A DNA stretch of 18,431 nucleotides from Treponema sp. (GTDB taxonomy: Bacteria > Spirochaetota > Spirochaetia > Treponematales > Breznakiellaceae), in the NCBI GenBank assembly GCA_031270205.1, contig JAISYA010000067.1, positions 1 to 18,431 on the forward strand, written 5' to 3'. Positions 7,082 to 13,730 of this stretch are shown one piece after another (position 1 is the first letter of the stretch; each line of letters begins with the position of its first letter). A program made the position numbers and the translations under genes. The notes under the pieces are model-generated. The model made no database searches, was not told the DNA's origin, and worked only from the letters and a program-made list of their open reading frames with translations.

Positions 7082-8410
7082 CTAGAAAAATACAATGCCG
7101 GTAATAACAACCCCGATTACCGCAACGATCCAAAGGTAGGGAAGCAGATTTTTGGTTACGCTGTTTACATCCACTTCGGTAAAGTTTGCGGTCCAGACAT
7201 TTTGGGTGTTGGTAGGATCGCCGCAGCCCTGAATCCGTTCGGCGGAAAGAAACGCGCCCATCACCGCTAAGGGGCTCAGGGTTCCGAGCCCCATCACGAG
7301 AGCCGCAATGCCGGAACCGAGCCCGAACAAATTCAAGGGACCGCGGTACAGTGAAAGGGGCGCCAGAACGGCAAAAAAGATGATAAAAACAATACGCTGG
7401 GAAGGAATGACCGCCAAGAGAAAAGGATTCAGAATTTCCTTGACCATGGGATTGGTAACAGCCAGGAGCAGCATCCCCAGAGAGATGAACAGGATAAGGG
7501 CCGGCGCGGCGGCGGTAAAACCATCATAACAGGTTTTTGCCAGCATATTCATTGCCCGGGAAAAGTTTTTGGTGGTAAAAACCATGATCCAGACAATCCC
7601 CGCCATAAAAGCCGGAATCACGGGAATTTTTAAGGTAATGACCAATATAATGGGAATGATAGGGGTAATAAGGGCACAGAAACCCAAAAAACCTTTTATG
7701 GGCCGCGAGTCCTCATAGGCGTCTTCCCGCCTGGGCGCCGGCGAATTATTAACCGGCGCGGAAAAAGCAAATTTTCTGCCGTTCCGGCGGAATTCAACAA
7801 ACACATAGACAACGGTGGCTATGAGCGTGGCTGCCAGCATATATATTTCAAATTTTTGGATGGAGGCTATATCCAGGGAGAAAATCGTGGTGAACCCCTG
7901 CCAGTTAACCATATTAAAGGTGAGGCCGATGTTAAAGGACATAAGGAAGATGCCCGCCGCGGTTGACGCGGGAATACCCACGGAAATGAGAATCGGCAGG
8001 AAAATGGAACCGACCATGATCACCGATCCAAGGCCGCTCAGGGTAGTAAAAAGCAGCGCGTTGGCGGCTACCAATACCAGCGCGACAATCAGGGGCCGAT
8101 CTCCGCCCAATTCGGCGCTTTTTTTGATAATTGTTTCAGTAACGCCGGTACGGTTCATTAATTGTCCAAGCCAGGAGCCGAAAACAATAGCGGTAATCGC
8201 GGATGCCATCCTGACGGAACCGGCTTCAAGGATTGTTTGAAGCCACCCGATGGCGGCCCCTTTTTCATTGGTTCCCACCATGGGAACCCGGGCAATGACG
8301 CAGGTGACGACTGCCAATAAAATCATCGCCAGAAAAGTGGGGATCTTTCTTGCCATCATTAAACCAGCCAGAACAAAAAAGATCGCAATGATAAGAACGC
8401 CTTGTACCAT
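7082..8410 (-). CDS. ion-transporter superfamily permease (GntP/citrate/dicarboxylate-like)
   Basis: A 442-residue integral membrane protein with about eleven or twelve hydrophobic stretches and a single long polar loop near residues 205-240 that divides it into two halves, each of about the same size. This organisation, with the glycine-rich hairpin-like segments such as LLFTTLSGLGSVIMVGSIF, fits the ion-transporter superfamily that includes GntP, CitMHS and dicarboxylate permeases; I cannot place it in one of these. It should import an organic anion, presumably the substrate of the neighbouring HyuA-type enzyme. Two ATGs are close together: AAGGAG directly abuts the first (8416) but is 6 nt from the second (8410), so I choose the second. 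The gap to the hydantoinase gene is 28 nt, and to the TIM-barrel gene upstream 61 nt. Confidence 0.72.
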   Translation of the reverse strand: MVQGVLIIAIFFVLAGLMMARKIPTFLAMILLAVVTCVIARVPMVGTNEKGAAIGWLQTILEAGSVRMASAITAIVFGSWLGQLMNRTGVTETIIKKSAELGGDRPLIVALVLVAANALLFTTLSGLGSVIMVGSIFLPILISVGIPASTAAGIFLMSFNIGLTFNMVNWQGFTTIFSLDIASIQKFEIYMLAATLIATVVYVFVEFRRNGRKFAFSAPVNNSPAPRREDAYEDSRPIKGFLGFCALITPIIPIILVITLKIPVIPAFMAGIVWIMVFTTKNFSRAMNMLAKTCYDGFTAAAPALILFISLGMLLLAVTNPMVKEILNPFLLAVIPSQRIVFIIFFAVLAPLSLYRGPLNLFGLGSGIAALVMGLGTLSPLAVMGAFLSAERIQGCGDPTNTQNVWTANFTEVDVNSVTKNLLPYLWIVAVIGVVITGIVFF

Positions 8411-8426
8411 ATTCATCTCCTTATTT

Positions 8427-8470
8427 GGGGACTTCCCCGGTTTTTATATTGAAACCGCGCGTAACGCGCG
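8427..8470 (-). promoter_or_regulatory. two hairpins in the TIM-barrel/permease gap
   Basis: CGCGCGT-A-ACGCGCG (8456-8470) is a 15-bp palindrome one base after the TIM-barrel stop codon, and GGGG-ACTT-CCCC (8427-8438) is a tight tetraloop hairpin just before the permease ribosome site. Neither is followed by a T-run on the minus strand, so they are not good terminators. They may be a processing or stabilising element that sets the relative expression of the two halves of the operon. Confidence 0.4.
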
Positions 8471-8471
8471 C

Positions 8472-9173
8472 TCAATACCCTAATGAATAAATCGCTTCGG
8501 CAAATCCGGCGGTTACGCGTTCCAATGAATTCGGATCGGGCTCCTTGCCCATTACCACGGCGCCGATCATAACCGCCTTACAGCCCGCGGCAAAAAGATG
8601 ATGTATGTCGCCGGGATTTATCCGTTTTTGGGAGGGTACCAGGACCGGAATATTTACCTTTGCGGCAATATCCGCGTAACGGAGGATATCGGCATAGGTC
8701 AAAATTTGGCCATATGACCCGCCTGGCTGTATGCTGCATTCAAGAACATCCGGCGGATACCGGTTGACGCCATCCAGGGTGTTTTGCGTATAGCTGTCGT
8801 CAATGGCGGCCATGCGGCTTAATTGAACCGAGTCCATCATATAAATCGGGAGACAAGACGCATAGGATGAAAAAAAATCGATCCCCAGCGTTTCCATTTC
8901 ATCCCGCTCGTCTGCCGTAACAAAAGCGTCGGCGGCTCCGGGGACAAGGCCGACAGGAACCTCCCCGGCGGTTTGTACCAATTCTTTGAGAAAATCCCGG
9001 TTCTCCGCAAAAGCGCCAAAGGTATGCCCGCTGGCGCGGTGCCATACATTAACATGTGCCTTAATTGCCTGGGCCCCTCCCCGTATCGCGGCTTTTGCCA
9101 GGTCTATGCTGTTTTCCGGCAGACTGACTACCAGCGTAAATTTATTTTCGCCCAGCAGTTTATGAAATTTCAC
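8472..9173 (-). CDS. TIM-barrel protein (ribulose-phosphate-binding barrel-like)
   Basis: A 233-residue soluble protein with the alternating strand/helix rhythm of a (beta/alpha)8 barrel. VVSLPENSIDLAKAAIRGGA near residues 15-35 and AAGCKAVMIGAVVMGK near 200-215 resemble the first and last strand-loop pieces of barrels such as N-acetylmannosamine-6-phosphate epimerase and HisA/TrpC relatives; the latter piece usually binds a phosphate. KAHVNVWHRASGHTFG may carry catalytic groups. The precise family and reaction are not clear to me. The start is GTG, supported by a strong AAGGAGG 6 nt upstream; no ATG is available nearby. It follows the ROK gene by 19 nt and is thus the first enzyme of the operon. 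It could be an epimerase or aldolase acting on the imported substrate or its product. Confidence 0.6.
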   Translation of the reverse strand: MKFHKLLGENKFTLVVSLPENSIDLAKAAIRGGAQAIKAHVNVWHRASGHTFGAFAENRDFLKELVQTAGEVPVGLVPGAADAFVTADERDEMETLGIDFFSSYASCLPIYMMDSVQLSRMAAIDDSYTQNTLDGVNRYPPDVLECSIQPGGSYGQILTYADILRYADIAAKVNIPVLVPSQKRINPGDIHHLFAAGCKAVMIGAVVMGKEPDPNSLERVTAGFAEAIYSLGY

Positions 9174-9192
9174 CGGATACCTCCTTCGGCAT

Positions 9193-10212
9193 TCAAGCCG
9201 GTATGTTCAAGATGAGTCTGCGCATCCGTACCGCCATCTTTTCACTGAGGGGACTGTTCGGCGGCTCAATAAGCTTTACCAGCGGAGGCGGCGTGGGCGA
9301 CAGTAAGCGGCCCAGCGCCTCCCGTACTTGAAAAAGAAACGTTGATTTTTTTACGGTCCGTCTGGAAACAAAAATAATATCCAGGGGAAAAAGCATACAT
9401 AAAAAAGCCAGAACATCAGCCAGCCTGGCGGGCAGGGACATCCCGCCGGGCAAATCCGGCGTATCCGGGGGTATGAGGTGATTATCGAAGGCTGCGAACA
9501 GCTTCGTTATATTTGCGCTCTTCCCGCCGGTCATTTTTATGGGCTTTCCTTCAATCATTATGCTTATCAATATGGTGTTTGCGATGGTAACGTGGGCGCT
9601 GTTTTTTGCCGTCACGGGAGCGGCAATATGGTTAAGAATTTCATTAACCGAATATTCACCAATGACGGATACCTTGAATTGAGTATACAGAGCTTCCCGC
9701 AGGGAGATATTGTCCGCGGAAAGGGATGTGGAAAACATGACCGTCAGATCGCTTTCAATCATATCCTCCTGAAATAAAAGGCCTATGCCCGCTAAGGGTC
9801 CGTATTGTTTGTTATGAAAAAAATTATCAATTACGGCGGAAGTAATTTCTGAAAAAAGAGTGTTCCCGGAAAGCCGGTGTACCGCAATGGTTTTTTCTTC
9901 TTTTTTTTCAAGCGCCATGTCAAAAATGAACAGACCCGTTCGCTGTCTGCTTATTTCAAAAACAGCAATTGCGCCGTATGCGGCGTTTATATTCAATTCC
10001 TTGCGGCCCCGCCCCGCGGTGGATATGGTGACGCCGCTTTCAACAAGTACCCCTTCATGTATCAACTCGGATACCAAGGTGGTCACCGTGCTGGGTGAAA
10101 GGCCGGTGTCTTTCGCCAAAGTTATCCGGGAGGACTTTTTCCCCTCTACAACCGCCTGTATTAACAGGCGCCGGTTGTGGGCCCGCAGGTCGTGTAAATT
10201 TACTTTATTCAA
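9193..10212 (-). CDS. ROK-family transcriptional regulator with degenerate sugar-kinase fold
   Basis: A 339-residue regulator of the NagC/Mlc/XylR type. The winged helix-turn-helix spans about residues 14-60 (ITLAKDTGLSPSTVTTLVSE), with the wing at TAGRGRKELNIN. The rest follows the ROK layout but is eroded: the sugar-kinase phosphate and sugar-binding motifs are not conserved (ANTILISIMIEGKPIKMTGG stands where GxGxGxGxxxxGxxxxG is usual), and the zinc-binding Cys cluster is absent. It probably binds a different ligand from a simple sugar. The start is TTG; GAGG lies 8 nt before it and no other start is close. It is the first gene of its operon, immediately behind a strong promoter covered by a palindrome, which argues for autoregulation of the whole operon by the imported compound. 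Confidence 0.8.
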   Translation of the reverse strand: MNKVNLHDLRAHNRRLLIQAVVEGKKSSRITLAKDTGLSPSTVTTLVSELIHEGVLVESGVTISTAGRGRKELNINAAYGAIAVFEISRQRTGLFIFDMALEKKEEKTIAVHRLSGNTLFSEITSAVIDNFFHNKQYGPLAGIGLLFQEDMIESDLTVMFSTSLSADNISLREALYTQFKVSVIGEYSVNEILNHIAAPVTAKNSAHVTIANTILISIMIEGKPIKMTGGKSANITKLFAAFDNHLIPPDTPDLPGGMSLPARLADVLAFLCMLFPLDIIFVSRRTVKKSTFLFQVREALGRLLSPTPPPLVKLIEPPNSPLSEKMAVRMRRLILNIPA

Positions 10213-10229
10213 CGCCGTAGCCTCTCATA

Positions 10230-10252
10230 CTTATTTCGGAGTCTGAAATAAG
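10230..10252. promoter_or_regulatory. palindromic operator for the ROK operon
   Basis: CTTATTTC (10230-10237) and GAAATAAG (10245-10252) are perfect reverse complements about a 7-base centre; 10 of the 11 symmetric base pairs match. It overlaps the last two bases of the predicted -10 box and covers the expected transcription start, an arrangement for repression. ROK repressors such as Mlc and NagC bind A/T-rich palindromes of this general kind. The gene immediately downstream is the ROK regulator itself. I see no second copy in the window. Confidence 0.7.
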
Positions 10253-10279
10253 AATACCGTGAGATTTCATTATTGTCAA
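10251..10279 (-). promoter_or_regulatory. sigma-70 promoter of the ROK operon
   Basis: On the minus strand TTGACA (10274-10279), a perfect -35, is followed after a 17-bp spacer by TATTCT (10251-10256) as the -10. Transcription would start near 10244, giving a leader of about 30 nt that carries the ribosome site and TTG start of the ROK gene. It should drive the six-gene operon. The A/T-rich tract upstream (10280-10320) may act as an UP element. Confidence 0.75.
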
Positions 10280-10400
10280 GAAAAAAGTTTAAAAAAATTG
10301 AATTTTTAACCTTTTTTAAAGCCCGATTAGTACGGACCTCCGGTTCGATGAAAAAGGCTTACATGGCGGTGGTTTTAAACCTGGCACATGGAAAGTAAAC

Positions 10401-10429
10401 GCCGGCATGCCCTGGGGGGCAGGGTTGGG
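10401..10429. repeat. degenerate GC-rich repeat element, copy C
   Basis: Shares CCGGCATG and the 15-mer GGGGGCAGGGTTGGG (10415-10429) with copy A, where the 15-mer is at 2650-2664; the bases between differ by a 2-nt insertion and two substitutions. The remainder of the element is only faintly recognisable toward 10370. It lies between the divergent ROK and cysS genes and ends 42 nt before the cysS start, in the opposite orientation relative to the adjacent gene compared with copies A and B. Confidence 0.5.
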
Positions 10430-10449
10430 GATATTGATTTTTATCCCCA
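10426..10449. promoter_or_regulatory. hairpin just before cysS
   Basis: TGGGGATA and TATCCCCA form a perfect 8-bp stem around an 8-nt loop (TTGATTTT). It overlaps the end of repeat copy C and ends 22 nt before the cysS start codon. It is not followed by a T-run on the plus strand. No Shine-Dalgarno sequence is visible between it and the ATG, so it may control translation or be part of the promoter region. It lacks T-box features that control some aminoacyl-tRNA synthetase genes. Confidence 0.45.
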
Positions 10450-10471
10450 TCCTATTTAATGTATTCACAAT

Positions 10472-11923
10472 ATGGCCTTTACCTTTTTTAACACCCTCGG
10501 CCGCAGGCGGCAGCCTTTTGAGCCGTTACGGGCGGGCAAAGTGGGCTTTTACGGCTGCGGGCCCACGGTCTACAATTACGCCCACATCGGGAACCTGCGG
10601 GCTTATGTGTTCCACGATATTTTGGTCCGCTCCCTGCGCCGCGCCGGCTATGAGGTGACCCATGTGATGAACATTACCGACGTGGGGCACCTTTCGGGGG
10701 ACAACGACGAAGGCGGCGACAAAATGGTAAAGAGCGCGGAGGAACGGGGTAAAAGCGTCCTTGAAATCGCCGATTTTTATACCGGCGCGTTTTTCAACGA
10801 CACGGACAGATTGAATATCACCCGCCCCACGGTGGTCTGCAAGGCTACCGAACATATACCGGAAATGATCGCCCTGATTGAGCGAATCGAAAAAAACGGT
10901 TTTACCTATTTTGCCGGGGGGAATCTCTATTTTGACATCACGAAATTCCCCTCCTACGGCGAGCTGGCCTTGCTGCGGATCGAGGACCTCAAGGCGGGTG
11001 CACGGACCGCTTTGGACAAAAACAAACGCAGCCCCCACGATTTTGTGCTCTGGTTCACCAAGAGCAAATTCGAAAATCAGGCCCTGACCTGGGAAAGTCC
11101 CTGGGGCCGGGGTTATCCGGGCTGGCATATCGAGTGTTCCGCCATGAGCATGAAGTACCTTGGGGAACAGTTCGACATCCATTCCGGGGGCATTGACCAT
11201 ATCCCCATTCACCATACCAACGAAATAGCCCAAAGCGAGGCCGCTACCGGGAAAAAGCCCTGGGTGGGCTGCTGGCTGCACAACGAATTTCTGGTGCTGG
11301 ATAGGGGCAAAATGTCCAAATCCGCCGGGGGCTTTTTGACCCTGCAAAGCCTCGTGGACGCGGGCTATGATCCCCTTGACTACCGGTATTTCCTGCTGGG
11401 CGGCCATTACCGCAGCCAACTGCAGTTTTCCTGGGACAGCCTTTCCGGGGCCGGAAACGCCCGAAAATCGCTGGCGGACCGTATCCGCTCCCTGGCGGAT
11501 AAAACGCCGCCGGCTGTTTTGGAGGATCTTTCGCGGGGGCGCGTGGAGATTGCCGCGGGACCGGCCCTGGAGCGCCTGGAGGCTTTCAACAGGGCGCTAC
11601 AGGACGATCTTTCCACCCCGCGGGCGGTGGCCGAACTCTGGGGCTTGCTGCGGGACGGGGAAGCGGCGCCGGCGGAAGCGTTGGCGGCGGCTTTTGACAT
11701 GGACCGGGCGCTGGGGCTGGGGCTTGAGGCGGTTCTCGGGGAGGATAAACCCGCCGATGATGCAGTCCTGGCGCGGGAAATTGAGGGGCTTATTGCCGAG
11801 CGGGCGGCGGCCAAAACAGCGAAGGACTTCGCCAGGGCGGACAGCATACGGCAGGGCCTGAAAGAGCGGGGTATCGCTCTGGAAGACGGACCCGGCGGAA
11901 CCGTTTGGCGGCGTTTTCAGTGA
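10472..11923 (+). CDS. cysS: cysteinyl-tRNA synthetase
   Basis: A 483-residue class I aminoacyl-tRNA synthetase that charges tRNA-Cys in the cytoplasm. The HIGN nucleotide-binding motif is at 38-41, preceded by the zinc ligand C29 in YGCGPTVYNYA; later zinc ligands come from GWHIECSAMS and the HH of HIPIHHTNEIAQ; and the KMSKS loop is at 280-284. The variant HIPIHHTNE differs from the more common FPHHENE form. C-terminal DALR-like and anticodon-binding parts fill the remaining 160 residues and the length is close to that of other CysRS. The ATG matches the usual family start but has no recognisable Shine-Dalgarno site. It is transcribed divergently from the ROK operon and may run into the sigma-factor gene 61 nt downstream, since no terminator separates them. 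Confidence 0.96.
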   Translation: MAFTFFNTLGRRRQPFEPLRAGKVGFYGCGPTVYNYAHIGNLRAYVFHDILVRSLRRAGYEVTHVMNITDVGHLSGDNDEGGDKMVKSAEERGKSVLEIADFYTGAFFNDTDRLNITRPTVVCKATEHIPEMIALIERIEKNGFTYFAGGNLYFDITKFPSYGELALLRIEDLKAGARTALDKNKRSPHDFVLWFTKSKFENQALTWESPWGRGYPGWHIECSAMSMKYLGEQFDIHSGGIDHIPIHHTNEIAQSEAATGKKPWVGCWLHNEFLVLDRGKMSKSAGGFLTLQSLVDAGYDPLDYRYFLLGGHYRSQLQFSWDSLSGAGNARKSLADRIRSLADKTPPAVLEDLSRGRVEIAAGPALERLEAFNRALQDDLSTPRAVAELWGLLRDGEAAPAEALAAAFDMDRALGLGLEAVLGEDKPADDAVLAREIEGLIAERAAAKTAKDFARADSIRQGLKERGIALEDGPGGTVWRRFQ

Positions 11924-11984
11924 ATTTCAGATTTCCGTGTGTAACAATTGAGGAAATGGCTTGTTTTCATATAGAGGGGTAGTA

Positions 11985-12638
11985 ATGGCGGGAACCTTCA
12001 ATTCGGGGGAACAAGCGCCCCGGGAGTATGGTTCCGGCGAACAGAATGCCGCGCAAGGCGCGGCTGAAAGCGGCAACCGGGACGGTCTCGTCAAGCGGGA
12101 CCCGAACAGTGTACAGACGGGGGGGCGTATCTCCCTCATGGAATTCCGGGGTATTTATGACTCGGCTTTTCCCGTTCTGTTCAGAGTCGCCTATCGTATT
12201 GCCAACAGTGAGGAAGCGGCGGAGGATCTTTGCCAGGACGCCTTTTTCCGCCTGTATGAGAAAAATATGGTGTTTCCGAACCCGGAAGAGGCAAAGTACT
12301 GGCTTATCCGGGTAGTCAAGAACGCCGCGCTTAATTACGCGAAGCGCAAGGAACGGGAGCGGAAGGCGTACCAGCGGGCATTCAGGGAGGATGTCAGGCA
12401 GGAAGAGACCGGGGAAGGGAAGCTTCTCAAGCAGGAGACCAAGGCGGAAATACAGGAGGCTTTGGGCAAACTGCCGGAAAATTTACGGATGGTATTGATA
12501 TTGAAAGAATATGCTGAAATGAATTATAGGGAAATCGGGCGAATCCTTGGCATAAGCGAGGGAAACGTTAAAGTGCGTGTGTTTAGAGCAAGAGAACGGC
12601 TTGCCGCTCTCTTGCAAGGGGGAGCAAATGTGTCCTGA
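11985..12638 (+). CDS. ECF-type RNA polymerase sigma factor
   Basis: A 217-residue alternative sigma factor of the extracytoplasmic-function group. Region 2 starts at about residue 55 (FRGIYDSAFPVLFRVAYRIA, then AEDLCQDAFFRLYE) and region 4 ends the protein (MNYREIGRILGISEGNVKVR). It is controlled by the anti-sigma factor encoded directly downstream with an 11-nt overlap. The start at 11985 has GAGGGG 5 nt upstream; a TTG further up has no such site. This start gives a 50-residue N-terminal extension rich in Gly, Glu, Gln and Asn that ECF factors normally lack; the ATG at 12138 would give a standard 166-residue protein but has a poorly spaced ribosome site. No clear self-recognised promoter is visible before it. 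Confidence 0.88.
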   Translation: MAGTFNSGEQAPREYGSGEQNAAQGAAESGNRDGLVKRDPNSVQTGGRISLMEFRGIYDSAFPVLFRVAYRIANSEEAAEDLCQDAFFRLYEKNMVFPNPEEAKYWLIRVVKNAALNYAKRKERERKAYQRAFREDVRQEETGEGKLLKQETKAEIQEALGKLPENLRMVLILKEYAEMNYREIGRILGISEGNVKVRVFRARERLAALLQGGANVS

Positions 12639-13203
12639 GCATCAAATACTTTCGGTCTATTTGGACGGGGAGCTTCCTTCTCCCTGGAAGGAAAAGTTGG
12701 AAAACCATCTGGGGCAGTGCCCCCAATGCCGGCAGCGGCTGGAAAGCTACCGGCTTGTTTCCGCGTCTGTTGCGGAGGATACGGCCCGCATGGAAGCGGC
12801 GAAAGAGCGGGTGTGGCGGAACCTGGAAGCCGGGGGACGGCTCGGCCGTCGGCCCCTTACCGTGGTTGGAGGGACTTCGGTATGGCGGCGCAACGTTTCA
12901 ATCCCCCTGCCGGCGATTGCGGCCGCGGCCGCGGCGCTGGTTATCGCCATGGGAGCGCTTTGGGTGCGCCGGCCCGCGGAACAGCCCGCCGTGATCCCGC
13001 AAATGACCTTTGCCTCCGATGAAACCATCGACGCGTCGGGCGTTGTCCCAATCGCCGCCGACATGAACGGAGTGCTTCAGTACCTGAACAGCAGGGACGG
13101 CGGGGACATCCTGATCCTCCGGCTGCCTGAAAGCAGGAGTTTTACGAGTTCCGGCGAACCGGCAATTCTGAAAGCCGCCGATTATACACGGGGACAGCCT
13201 TGA
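12628..13203 (+). CDS. zinc-binding transmembrane anti-sigma factor
   Basis: A 191-residue regulator. Its N-terminal anti-sigma domain contains H27-x3-C31-x2-C34 (HLGQCPQC), the zinc motif of ZAS anti-sigma factors, preceded by the typical EHQILSVYLDGELP helix. A single membrane helix spans about 91-113 (LPAIAAAAAALVIAMGALWV) and the last 75 residues would be periplasmic, with no known sensor domain. It holds the ECF sigma factor in an inactive complex at the membrane. The ATG has AGGGGGAG 5 nt upstream and lies inside the end of the sigma-factor gene (11-nt overlap), which couples their translation. An earlier in-frame start at 12577 would lie deep in the sigma gene and is less likely. Confidence 0.87.
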   Translation: MCPEHQILSVYLDGELPSPWKEKLENHLGQCPQCRQRLESYRLVSASVAEDTARMEAAKERVWRNLEAGGRLGRRPLTVVGGTSVWRRNVSIPLPAIAAAAAALVIAMGALWVRRPAEQPAVIPQMTFASDETIDASGVVPIAADMNGVLQYLNSRDGGDILILRLPESRSFTSSGEPAILKAADYTRGQP

Positions 13204-13724
13204 AGCTATACCGCGGTTTGTGCGTATTTGCCCTTTTCTTCCTCATTTTCGTGTCCGCGGGGTTGGGCGCCAAGGAGGAGCCGGGGCTTGAAAAGTTAGC
13301 TCCCGGCCTCAAGGACAAGGCGGTAATGCTGGATATTGACGCGCGGGTTCGGGAGCAGAACCAGCGGGTGATCTGGCAGGAAACCCATCAGCGCCTTACC
13401 ATTCCCGGCCATCCAATAGGGATGAACCTCGTGGGGATCAACCTGGTGGCGGCGGTACAGTTTACCCCTTACCTCCAGGCCGGGGGGGAGAATGTACTGG
13501 TCGCCCAGGCGCAGATCTGGGTGGAAGTCCCCGGCCAGGGCGTCCGCTATCAAACCTCCATGCAGACCATTCCCCTGGATTTCGATGAGCCGATTTACTA
13601 CCTGCCCCTGGGTTCGGTTACGACCAAGGATTCCCCCTATATTGAAATCATGATTACCCTGAGACATAAAGAATCCTCCCCTCTGGGAGGTACGCCGGCC
13701 AACGCGCCGGGGAAGAAACGTTAA
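13200..13724 (+). CDS. secreted protein of unknown function in the ECF operon
   Basis: A 174-residue protein with a classical signal peptide (MKLYRGLCVFALFFLIFVS, then AGLGA before KEE), so it is exported to the periplasm or outer surface. The mature part is predicted to be rich in beta strands with a repeated pattern of hydrophobic residues (INLVAAVQFTPYL, AQAQIWVEVPG, IEIMITLRH) and ends in a flexible Gly/Pro/Lys tail. I know no family. The TTG start overlaps the TGA stop of the anti-sigma gene by two bases. This layout suggests it is a partner of the sigma/anti-sigma pair, perhaps sensing or responding to an envelope signal, but that is inference from position only. Confidence 0.7.
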   Translation: MKLYRGLCVFALFFLIFVSAGLGAKEEPGLEKLAPGLKDKAVMLDIDARVREQNQRVIWQETHQRLTIPGHPIGMNLVGINLVAAVQFTPYLQAGGENVLVAQAQIWVEVPGQGVRYQTSMQTIPLDFDEPIYYLPLGSVTTKDSPYIEIMITLRHKESSPLGGTPANAPGKKR

Positions 13725-13730
13725 GACGCC

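Noticed and set aside
10348..10398. 16-codon reading before cysS as a leader peptide gene
   Set aside because: No ribosome site and no cysteine codons as an attenuator for cysS would need; recorded only as part of the leader observation.
10526..11419. 297-codon minus-strand reading opposite cysS
   Set aside because: Long only because of the G+C-rich codons of cysS on the other strand; no recognisable domain.
11948..11975. TTGAGG-16-TATAGA as a promoter for the sigma-factor gene
   Set aside because: Transcription would begin after the GAGGGG ribosome site that supports the start codon, so both cannot be right; the ribosome site is the stronger signal.
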